Shown piece after piece: positions 44,786 to 56,639 of a stretch of 64,000 bases of DNA. A program made the translations under genes and the position numbers. The DNA lies in assembly GCA_032622095.1 (NCBI GenBank), contig CP136063.1:34228987-34292986 (forward strand), given 5' to 3'. The number at the start of each line of letters is the position of its first letter. Position 1 is the stretch's first letter. The notes beneath the pieces are model-generated. The model saw only the letters and a list, made by a program, of their open reading frames with translations, had not been told where the DNA came from and made no database searches. The stretch comes from Siphonodentalium dalli (taxonomy: Eukaryota > Mollusca > Scaphopoda > Gadilida > Siphonodentaliidae).

Positions 44786-45212
44786 TAGGCCCATTTAATT
44801 TTCGAGTGACCTACTCTTTTTATAGTGCTTTGATAACAATCTATCCCATACAAATATGATAAAAAATAATACTATAATTCGTCACCATTTGGAACATTTG
44901 TGTCTCTGAAGGTTCAATAAATTAATAAAAATTATCTGAAATCATAAAACAATTTCCCCCGTCTCACTCCCAGAATGCAATAAGATTCAAACTTAGATAT
45001 AGAGTTATTCCCTTCCATTGAAAATAATATACTTTGCAGAATCTTAAGCACTGAAAATACGTTGGTATACATCAACAAAAACACCATATTCACAGTTTAT
45101 TACATCGGATAACTTATAATACAATGTTTTGGGGCTTCCTCTTTCAAATGGTATATGATATGGCAGATATTTTATATAATGTGATCTGGGTGTTCGAAAA
45201 TTAAATGGGCCC
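44786..45212. mobile_element. Candidate MITE-like element with 18-bp terminal inverted repeats
   Basis: GGCCCATTTAATTTTCGA at 44788-44805 is the exact reverse complement of 45194-45211, enclosing about 390 bp of AT-rich DNA. The left terminus directly follows the truncated last 59-bp monomer. TTA is present just outside both ends (44783-44785 and 45213-45215) and is a possible 3-bp target duplication, though such a short match could be chance. No transposase is encoded, so if real this is a non-autonomous DNA element. A minus-strand frame (45044-45244) runs from outside the right terminus into the element and is probably fortuitous. Alternatively this is a coincidental inverted repeat. Confidence 0.55.
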
Positions 45213-45339
45213 TTAACCATTCCTTTTTGACCCATTAATTCCAAATATTTGTGTTATTATGAACATTTGTCTATACTAATTTAGTTTATAACAGTATAAT
45301 ATATAATTCAACATCAAAACATAAATTGTGATTCGGATC
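45213..45339. other. AT-rich non-coding stretch of the inter-satellite island
   Basis: Low-complexity AT-rich DNA between the candidate element and the small ORF. No motif, gene or repeat is recognisable. Confidence 0.4.
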
Positions 45340-45582
45340 ATGCCAATTTACACTCTTAAATTGATGGGTAAAACAGCTGCGGATCGTGATCAGCCGTTCG
45401 TTAGATGGACCAGTGGTGTTACCAGAAGAATCCACAATGATACAGAAAGTTCGAAAAGAGAAGAGGAGATAAAAATCAAGGAGCTAGTCACAGTAGTGAC
45501 ACTAGTACAAACAACGCTGAAGCAATCCAAAACATCAAGCACAGCAGCCCAAGTCAACAAACTCCAGGAGCGTGTTACATAA
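45340..45582 (+). CDS. Short unrecognised ORF, possible exon or gene remnant
   Basis: An 80-residue frame from ATG at 45340 to TAA, in the only part of the window outside the foldbacks and the 30-bp array with raised GC. The frame is open 12 bases further upstream, but only to a GTG, so in a eukaryote ATG 45340 is the first usable start. The product is hydrophilic. Its C-terminal half (about residues 37-78) is rich in Lys, Glu, Thr and Ser with spaced Leu/Val, compatible with an amphipathic helix or coiled coil. There is no signal peptide, membrane segment or catalytic motif that I recognise, and I cannot assign a family. It could be an exon, a decayed fragment of a gene or element captured between the arrays, or chance. 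Confidence 0.22.
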   Translation: MPIYTLKLMGKTAADRDQPFVRWTSGVTRRIHNDTESSKREEEIKIKELVTVVTLVQTTLKQSKTSSTAAQVNKLQERVT

Positions 45583-45620
45583 TTGTATTTGCACAAATCA
45601 ACAAACAAATTTCAATTTAA

Positions 45621-48600
45621 ATAGGTATTCCGGCCTTAGTTGATCTACTAATAAATATACCGGCCTTAGTTGATCCACTAATAAGTGTACCGGCTTAGTT
45701 GATCCACTAATAAGTATATCGGCCTTAGTTGATCCACTAATAAGTATATCGGCCTTAGTTGATCCACTAATAAATATACCGGCCTTAGTTGATCCACTAA
45801 TAAGTGTACCGGCTTAGTTGATCCACTAATAAGTATACCGGCCTTAGTTGATCCACTAATAAGTATATCGGCCTTAGTTGATCCACTAATAAGTATATCG
45901 GCCTTAGTTGATCCACTAATAAGTATACCGGCTTAGTTGATCCACTAATAAGTATATCGGCCTTAGTTGATCCACTAATAAGTGTACCGGCTTAGTTGAT
46001 CCACTAATAAGTATATCGGCCTTAGTTGATCCACTAATAAGTATATCGGCCTTAGTTGATCCACTAATAAGTGTACCGGCTTAGTTGATCCACTAATAAG
46101 TGTACCGGCTTAGTTGATCCACTAATAAGTATACCGGCTTAGTTGATCCACTAATAAGTATATCGGCCTTAGTTGATCCACTAATAAGTGTACCGGCTTA
46201 GTTGATCCACTAATAAGTATATCGGCCTTAGTTGATCCACTAATAAGTATATCGGCTTAGTTGATCCACTAATAAGTATATCGGCCTTAGTTGATCTACT
46301 AATAAGTATATCGGCCTTAATTGATCCACTAATAAGTATATCGGCCTTAGTTGATCCACTAATAAGTATATCGGCCTTAGTTGATCCACTAATAAGTATA
46401 TCGGCCTTAGTTGATCCACTAATAAGTATATCGGCCTTAGTTGATCCACTAATAAGTATATCGGCCTTAGTTGATCCACTAATAAGTGTACCGGCTTAGT
46501 TGATCCACTAATAATCATATCGGCCTTAGTTGATCCACTAATAAGTATACCGGCCTTAGTTGATCCACTAATAAGTATATCGGCCTTAGTTGATCCACTA
46601 ATAAGTGTACCGGCTTAGTTGATCCACTAATAAGTATATCGGCCTTAGTTGATCCACTAATAAGTATACCGGCCTTAGTTGATCCACTAATAAGTGTACC
46701 GGCTTAGTTGATCCACTAATAAGTATATCGGCCTTAGTTGATCCACTAATAAGTATACCGGCCTTAGTTGATCCACTAATTAGTATACCGGCCTTAGTTG
46801 ATCCACTAATAAATATACCGGCCTTAGTTGATCCACTAATAAGTATACCGGCCTTAGTTGATCCACTAATAAATATACCGGCCTTAGTTGATCCACTAAT
46901 AAATATACCGCCCTTAGTTGATCTACTAATAAGTATACCGGCCTTAGTTGATCCACTAATAAGTATACCGGCCTTAGTTGATCCACTAATAAATATACCG
47001 GCCTTAGTTGATCCACTAATAAATATACCGGCCTTAGTTGATCCACTAATAAGTATACCGGCCTTAGTTGATCTACTAATAAGTATACCGGCCTTAGTTG
47101 ATCCACTAATAAGTATACCGGCCTTAGTTGATCCACTAATAAATATACCGGCCTTAGTTGATCCACTAATAAGTATACCGGCCTTAGTTGATCCACTAAT
47201 AAATATACCGGCCTTAGTTGATCCACTAATAAGTATACCGGCCTTAGTTGATCCACTAATAAGTATACCGGCCTTAGTTGATCCACTAATAAGTATACCG
47301 GCCTTAGTTGATCCACTAATAAGTATACCGGCCTTAGTTGATCCACTAATAAATATACCGGCCTTAGTTGATCCACTAATAAGTATACCGGCCTTAGTTG
47401 ATCCACTAATAAATATACCGCCCTTAGTTGATCCACTAATAAATATACCGGCCTTAGTTGATCCACTAATAAGTATACCGGCCTTAGTTGATCCACTAAT
47501 AAATATACCGGCCTTAGTTGATCCACTAATAAATATACCGGCCTTAGTTGATCCACTAATAAGTATACCGGCCTTAGTTGATCCACTAATAAATATACCG
47601 GCCTTAGTTGATCCACTAATAAGTATACCGGCCTTAGTTGATCCACTAATAAATATACCGGCCTTAGTTGATCCACTAATAAATATACCGGCCTTAGTTG
47701 ATCCACTAATAAATATACCGGCCTTAGTTGATCCACTAATAAGTATACCGGCCTTAGTTGATCCACTAATAAATATACCGGCCTTAGTTGATCCACTAAT
47801 AAATATACCGGCCTTAGTTGATCCACTAATAAGTATACCGGCCTTAGTTGATCCACTAATAAGTATACCGACCTTAGTTGATCTACTAATAAATATACCG
47901 GCCTTAGTTGATCCACTAATAAATATACCGGCCTTAGTTGATCCACTAATAAGTATACCGGCCTTAGTTGATCCACTAATAAATATACCGGCCTTAGTTG
48001 ATCCACTAATAAGTGTACCGGCCTTAGTTGATCCACTAATAAGTATACCGCCCTTAGTTGATCCACTAATAAGTATACCGGCCTTAGTTGATCCACTAAT
48101 AAGTATACCGCCCTTAGTTGATCCACTAATAAGTATACCGGCCTTAGTTGATCCACTAATAAGTATACCGCCCTTAGTTGATCCACTAATAAGTATACCG
48201 GCCTTAGTTGATCCACTAATAAGTATACCGACCTTAGTTGATCCACTAATAAATATACCGGCCTTAGTTGATCCACTAATAAATATACCGCCCTTAGTTG
48301 ATCCACTAATAAATATACCGCCCTTAGTTGATCTACTAATAAATATACCGGCCTTAGTTGATCCACTAATAAGTATACCGGCCTTAGTTGATCTACTAAT
48401 AAATATACCGGCCTTAGTTGATCCACTAATAAGTATACCGGCCTTAGTTGATCCACTAATAAATATACCGGCCTTAGTTGATCCACTAATAAGTATACCG
48501 GCCTTAGTTGATCCACTAATAAATATACCGGCCTTAGTTGATCCACTAATAAGTGTACCGGCCTTAGTTGATCCACTAATAAGTATACCGCCCTTAGTTG

Positions 48601-48760
48601 ATCCACTAATAAGTATATCGGCCTTAGTTGATCCACTAATAAGTGTACCGGCTTAGTTGATCCACTAATAAGTATATCGGCCTTAGTTGATCCACTAATA
48701 AGTATACCGGCCTTAGTTGATCCACTAATAAGTGTACCGGCTTAGTTGATCCACTAATAA
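45621..48760 (+). repeat. Left margin of 30-bp array enriched in 29-bp monomers
   Basis: The 29-bp form (CCGGCTTAG) recurs many times from about 45690 to 46700 and again around 48650-48750, but is rare further in. It is frequently followed by one or more monomers with TATCGG, so a short composite unit has itself been amplified. The first monomer is degenerate (GGTATTCCGG). Length-variant monomers at an array edge are expected where homogenisation by unequal exchange is weakest. Confidence 0.75.
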
Positions 48761-51700
48761 GTATACCGGCCTTAGTTGATCCACTAATAAGTATACCGAC
48801 CTTAGTTGATCCACTAATAAATATACCGGCCTTAGTTGATCCACTAATAAGTGTACCGGCCTTAGTTGATCCACTAATTAGTATACCGGCCTTAGTTGAT
48901 CCACTAATAAATATACCGGCCTTAGTTGATCCACTAATAAGTATACCGGCCTTAGTTGATCCACTAATAAATATACCGGCCTTAGTTGATCCACTAATAA
49001 GTGTACCGGCCTTAGTTGATCCACTAATAAATATACCGGCCTTAGTTGATCCACTAATAAGTATACCGGCCTTAGTTGATCCACTAATAAATATACCGGC
49101 CTTAGTTGATCCACTAATAAATATACCGGCCTTAGTTGATCTACTAATAAATATACCGCCCTTAGTTGATCCACTAATAAATATACCGACCTTAGTTGAT
49201 CTACTAATAAATATACCGGCCTTAGTTGATCTACTAATAAGTATATCGGCCTTAGTTGATCCACTAATAAGTATACCGGCCTTAGTTGATCCACTAATAA
49301 ATATACCGGCCTTAGTTGATCTACTAATAAATATACCGGCCTTAGTTGATCTACTAATAAGTATATCGGCCTTAGTTGATCCACTAATAAGTATACCGGC
49401 CTTAGTTGATCTACTAATAAATATACCGGCCTTAGTTGATCCACTAATAAGTGTACCGGCCTTAGTTGATCTACTAATAAATATACCGCCCTTAGTTGAT
49501 CCACTAATAAGTATACCGGCCTTAGTTGATCTACTAATAAAGATACCGCCCTTAGTTGATCCACTAATAAATATACCGGCCTTAGTTGATCCACTAATAA
49601 GTATACCGGCCTTAGTTGATCCACTAATAAATATACCGGCCTTAGTTGATCCACTAATAAGTGTACCGGCCTTAGTTGATCCACTAATAAATATACCGGC
49701 CTTAGTTGATCTACTAATAAATATACCGCCCTTAGTTGATCCACTAATAAGTATACCGGCCTTAGTTGATCCACTAATAAGTATACCGACCTTAGTTGAT
49801 CCACTAATAAATATACCGACCTTAGTTGATCCACTAATAAATATACCGGCCTTAGTTGATCCACTAATAAATATACCGCCCTTAGTTGATCCACTAATAA
49901 ATATACCGCCCTTAGTTGATCTACTAATAAATATACCGGCCTTAGTTGATCCACTAATAAGTATACCGGCATTAGTTGATCCACTAATAAGTATACCGGC
50001 CTTAGTTGATCCACTAATAAGTATATCGGCCTTAGTTGATCTACTAATAAATATACCGGCCTTAGTTGATCTACTAATAAATATACAGGCCTTAGTTGAT
50101 CTACTAATAAATATACCGGCCTTAGTTGATCCATTAATAAATATACCGGCCTTAGTTGATCTACTAATAAATATACAGGCCTTAGTTGATCTACTAATAA
50201 GTATACCGGCCTTAGTTGATCCATTAATAAATATACCGGCCTTAGTTGATCCACTAATAAATATACCGGCCTTAGTTGATCTACTAATAAATATACCGGC
50301 CTTAGTTGATCTACTAATAAATATACCGGCCTTAGTTGATCCACTAATAAATATATCGGCCTTAGTTGATCTACTAATAAATATACCGGCCTTAGTTGAT
50401 CTACTAATAAATATACCGGCCTTAGTTGATCTACTAATAAATATACAGGCCTTAGTTGATCTACTAATAAATATACCGGCCTTAATTGATCTACTAATAA
50501 ATATACCGGCCTTAGTTGATCCACTAATAAATATATCGGCCTTAGTTGATCTACTAATAAGTATACCGGCCTTAGTTGATCCACTAATAAGTATATCGGC
50601 CTTAGTTGATCTACTAATAAATATACCGCCCTTAGTTGATCGACTAATAAGTATACCGGCCTTAGTTGATCCACTAATAAGTATATCGGCCTTAGTTGAT
50701 CTACTAATAAATATACCGCCCTTAGTTGATCGACTAATAAGTATACCGGCCTTAGTTGATCCACTAATAAGTATATCGGCCTTAGTTGATCTACTAATAA
50801 ATATACCGGCCTTAGTTGATCCACTAATAAGTATATCGGCCTTAGTTGATCTACTAATACATATACCGGCCTTAGTTGATCTACTAATAAATATACCGGC
50901 CTTAGTTGATCTACTAATAAATATACCGGCCTTAGTTGATCTAATAATAAGTATACCGGCCTTAGTTGATCCACTAATAAGTATACCGGCCTTAGTTGAT
51001 CTACTAATAAATATACCGGCCTTAGTTGATCTACTAATAAATATACCGCCCTTAGTTGATCGACTAATAAGTATATCGGCCTTAGTTGATCTACTAATAA
51101 ATATACCGGCCTTAGTTGATCGACTAATAAATATACCGGCCTTAGTTGATCGACTAATAAATATACCGGCCTTAGTTGATCTACTAATAAATATACCGCC
51201 CTTAGTTGATCGACTAATAAATATACCGGCCTTAGTTGATCTACTAATAAATATACCGGCCTTAGTTGATCTACTAATAAGTATACCGGCCTTAGTTGAT
51301 CTACTAATAAGTATACCGGCCTTAGTTGATCTACTAATAAATATACCGGCCTTAGTTGATCTACTAATAAATATACCGCCCTTAGTTGATCGACTAATAA
51401 GTATACCGGCCTTAGTTGATCTACTAATAAATATACCGGCCTTAGTTGATCTACTAATAAATATACCGCCCTTAGTTGATCGACTAATAAGTATACCGGC
51501 CTTAGTTGATCTACTAATAAATATACCGGCCTTAGTTGATCTACTAATAAATATACCGGCCTTAGTTGATCCACTAATAAATATACCGGCCTTAGTTGAT
51601 CCACTAATAAGTATACCGGCCTTAGTTGATCTACTAATAAATATACCGGCCTTAGTTGATCTACTAATAAATATACCGCCCTTAGTTGATCGACTAATAA

Positions 51701-52440
51701 GTATACCGGCCTTAGTTGATCTACTAATAAATATACCGGCCTTAGTTGATCTACTAATAAATATACCGGCCTTAGTTGATCCACTAATAAATATACCGGC
51801 CTTAGTTGATCCACTAATAAGTATACCGGCCTTAGTTGATCTACTAATAAATATACCGGCCTTAGTTGATCTACTAATAAATATACCGCCCTTAGTTGAT
51901 CGACTAATAAGTATACCGGCCTTAGTTGATCCACTAATAAGTATATCGGCCTTAGTTGATCTACTAATAAATATACCGCCCTTAGTTGATCGACTAATAA
52001 GTATACCGGCCTTAGTTGATCCACTAATAAGTATATCGGCCTTAGTTGATCTACTAATAAATATACCGCCCTTAGTTGATCGACTAATAAGTATACCGGC
52101 CTTAGTTGATCCACTAATAAGTATATCGGCCTTAGTTGATCCACTAATAAGTATATCGGCCTTAGTTGATCTACTAATAACTATACCGGCCTTAGTTGAT
52201 CCACTAATAAGTATATCGGCCTTAGTTGATCTACTAATAAGTATACCGGCCTTAGTTGATCTACTAATTAGTATACCGGCCTTAGTTGATCTACTAATAA
52301 ATATACCGGCCTTAGTTGATCTACTAATAAATATACCGGCCTTAGTTGATCCACTAATAAATATATCGGCCTTAGTTGATCCACTAATAAATATACCGGC
52401 CTTAGTTGATCTACTAATTAGTATACCGGCCTTAGTTGAT

Positions 52441-52590
52441 CTACTAATTAGTATAACGCCTTAGTTGATCTACTAATTAGTATAACGCCTTAGTTGATCT
52501 ACTAATAAGTATACCGGCCTTAGTTGATCCACTAATAAGTATAACGCCTTAGTTGATCTACTAATTAGTATAACGCCTTAGTTGATCTAC
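52441..52590 (+). repeat. Cluster of TAACGCC variant monomers
   Basis: Four monomers within about 130 bp carry TATAACGCCTTAG instead of TATACCGGCCTTAG, a 29-bp form distinct from the left-margin CCGGCTTAG form. They are interspersed with AATTAG monomers. The local restriction suggests a single mutation followed by very short-range amplification. Confidence 0.7.
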
Positions 52591-55500
52591 TAATTAGTAT
52601 ACCGGCCTTAGTTGATCCACTAATAAGTATACCGGCCTTAGTTGATCCACTAATAAGTATACCGGCCTTAGTTGATCTACTAATAAGTATACCGCCCTTA
52701 GTTGATCCACTAATAAGTATACCGGCCTTAGTTGATCTACTAATAAATATACCGGCCTTAGTTGATCTACTAATAAATATATCGGCCTTAGTTGATACAC
52801 TAATAAATATACCGGCCTTAGTTGATCCACTAATAAATATACCGGCCTTAGTTGATACACTAATAAATATACCGGCCTTAGTTGATCTACTAATAAATAT
52901 ACCGGCCTTAGTTGATCTACTAATAAATATACCGGCCTTAGTTGATCCACTAATAAGTATACCGGCCTTAGTTGATCCACTAATAAATATACCGGCCTTA
53001 GTTGATCCACTAATAAGTATACCGGCCTTAGTTGATCCACTAATAAGTATACCGGCCTTAGTTGATCTACTAATTAGTATACCGGCCTTAGTTGATCCAC
53101 TAATAAGTATATCGGCCTTAGTTGATCCACTAATAAGTATATCGGCCTTAGTTGATCCACTAATAAGTATATCGGCCTTAGTTGATCCACTAATAAGTAT
53201 ATCGGCCTTAGTTGATCCACTAATAAATATACCGGCCTTAGTTGATCCACTAATAAGTATATCGGCCTTAGTTGATCCACTAATAAATATACCGGCCTTA
53301 GTTGATCCACTAATAAGTATATCGGCCTTAGTTGATCCACTAATAAGTATATCGGCCTTAGTTGATCCACTAATAAATATACCGGCCTTAGTTGATCCAC
53401 TAATAAGTATATCGGCCTTAGTTGATCCACTAATAAATATACCGGCCTTAGTTGATCCACTAATAAGTATACCGACCTTAGTTGATCTACTAATAAATAT
53501 ACCGGCCTTAGTTGATCCACTAATAAGTATATCGGCCTTAGTTGATCCACTAATAAATATACCGGCCTTAGTTGATCCACTAATAAGTATACCGGCCTTA
53601 GTTGATCTACTAATAAATATACCGGCCTTAGTTGATCTACTAATAAATATACCGGCCTTAGTTGATCCACTAATAAGTATATCGGCCTTAGTTGATCCAC
53701 TAATAAATATACCGGCCTTAGTTGATCCACTAATAAGTATACCGGCCTTAGTTGATCTACTAATAAATATACCGGCCTTAGTTGATCTACTAATAAGTAT
53801 ACCGGCCTTAGTTGATCTACTAATAAATATACCGGCCTTAGTTGATCCACTAATAAGTATACCGGCCTTAGTTGATCCACTAATAAATATACCGACCTTA
53901 GTTGATCCACTAATAAATATACCGGCCTTAGTTGATCCACTAATAAGTATATCGGCCTTAGTTGATCCACTAATAAATATACCGGCCTTAGTTGATCTAC
54001 TAATAAATATACCGGCCTTAGTTGATCTAATAATAAGTATACCGGCCTTAGTTGATCCACTAATAAATATACAGGCCTTAGTTGATCTACTAATAAATAT
54101 ACCGGCCTTAGTTGATCTACTAATAAGTATACCGGCCTTAGTTGATCCACTAATAAATATACCGGCCTTAGTTGATCCACTAATAAATATACCGACCTTA
54201 GTTGATCCACTAATAAATATACCGACCTTAGTTGATCCACTAATAAGTATATCGGCCTTAGTTGATCCACTAATAAATATACCGGCCTTAGTTGATCCAC
54301 TAATAAGTATACCGGCCTTAGTTGATCCACTAATAAATATACCGACCTTAGTTGATCCACTAATAAGTATATCGGCCTTAGTTGATCCACTAATAAATAT
54401 ACCGGCCTTAGTTGATCCACTAATAAGTATACCGGCCTTAGTTGATCTACTAATAAATATACCGGCCTTAGTTGATCCACTAATAAGTATACCGGCCTTA
54501 GTTGATCCACTAATAAGTATACCGGCCTTAGTTGATCTACTAATAAATATACCGGCCTTAGTTGATCTACTAATAAGTATACCGGCCTTAGTTGATCCAC
54601 TAATAAGTATACCGACCTTAGTTGATCCACTAATAAGTATACCGGCCTTAGTTGATCCACTAATAAGTATACCGGCCTTAGTTGATCCACTAATAAGTAT
54701 ACCGACCTTAGTTGATCCACTAATAAGTATACCGGCTTAGTTGATCTACTAATAAATATACCGACCTTAGTTGATCCACTAATAAGTATACCGGCCTTAG
54801 TTGATCTACTAATAAATATACCGGCCTTAGTTGATCTACTAATAAGTATACCGGCATTAGTTGATCCACTAATAAATATACCGGCCTTAGTTGATCCACT
54901 AATAAATATACCGGCCTTAGTTGATCCACTAATAAATATACCGGCCTTAGTTGATCTACTAATAAGTATACCGGCCTTAGTTGATCTACTAATAAGTATA
55001 CCGGCCTTAGTTGATCTACTAATAAATATACCGGCCTTAGTTGATCTACTAATAAGTATACCGGCATTAGTTGATCCACTAATAAGTATACCGGCCTTAG
55101 TTGATCTACTAATAAGTATACCGGCCTTAGTTGATCTACTAATAAGTATACCGACCTTAGTTGATCTACTAATAAATATATCGGCCTTAGTTGATCCACT
55201 AATTAGTATACCGGCTTAGTTGATCTACTAATAAGTATACCGGCTTAGTTGATCTACTAATAAATATACCGGCCTTAGTTGATCCACTAATAAGTATACC
55301 GGCCTTAGTTGATCTACTAATAAATATACCGGCCTTAGTTGATCTACTAATAAGTATACCGGCATTAGTTGATCCACTAATAAGTATACCGGCCTTAGTT
55401 GATCCACTAATAAGTATACCGGCCTTAGTTGATCTACTAATAAATATACCGGCCTTAGTTGATCTACTAATAAGTATACCGACCTTAGTTGATCCACTAA

Positions 55501-56639
55501 TAAATATACCGGCCTTAGTTGATCCACTAATAAGTATACCGGCCTTAGTTGATCCACTAATAAATATACCGGCCTTAGTTGATCCACTAATAAATATACC
55601 GGCCTTAGTTGATCTACTAATAAGTATACCGGCCTTAGTTGATCTACTAATAAGTATAACGGCCTTAGTTGATCTACTAATAAATATACCGGCCTTAGTT
55701 GATCCACTAATAAGTATACCGGCCTTAGTTGATCCACTAATAAATATACCGGCCTTAGTTGATCCACTAATAAATATACCGGCCTTAGTTGATCTACTAA
55801 TAAGTATACCGGCCTTAGTTGATCTACTAATAAGTATAACGGCCTTAGTTGATCCACTAATAAGTATAACGGCCTTAGTTGATCCACTAATAAGTATAAC
55901 GGCCTTAGTTGATCCACTAATAAGTATACCGACCTTAGTTGAACCACTAATAATATATCGGCCTTAGTTGATCCATTAATAAATATACCGGCCTTAGTTG
56001 ATCCATTAATAAATATACAGGCCTTAGTTGATCCATTAATAAATATACCGGCCTTAGTTGATCCACTAATAAGTATACCGGCCTTAGTTGATCTACTAAT
56101 AAGTATACCGGCCTTAGTTGATCCACTAATAAGTATACCGGCCTTAGTTGATCCACTAATAAGTATATCGGCCTTAGTTGATCCACTAATAAGTATACCG
56201 GCCTTAGGTGATCTACTAATAAGTATACCGGCCTTAGTTGATCTACTAATAAGTATACCGGCCTTAGTTGATCTACTAATAAGTATACCGGCCTTAGTTG
56301 ATCTACTAATAAGTATACCGGCCTTAGTTGATCTACTAATAAATATACCGGCCTTAGTTGATCTACTAATAAGTATACCGGCCTTAGTTGATCTACTAAT
56401 AAGTATACCGGCCTTAGTTGATCCACTAATAAGTGTACCGGCCTTAGTTGATCTACTAATAAGTATACCGGCCTTAGTTGATCCACTAATAAGTATACCG
56501 GCCTTAGTTGATCCACTAATAAATATACCGGCCTTAGTTGATCCACTAATAAGTATACCGGCCTTAGTTGATCCATTAATAAGTATACCGGCCTTAGTTG
56601 ATCCACTAATAAGTATACCGGCCTTAGTTGATCCACTAA

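Noticed and set aside
45044-45244. 66-residue minus-strand frame in the inter-satellite island
   Set aside because: It starts outside the candidate element, crosses its terminal inverted repeat and has no recognisable domain. The peptide looks plausible in part, but evidence is insufficient to call a gene.
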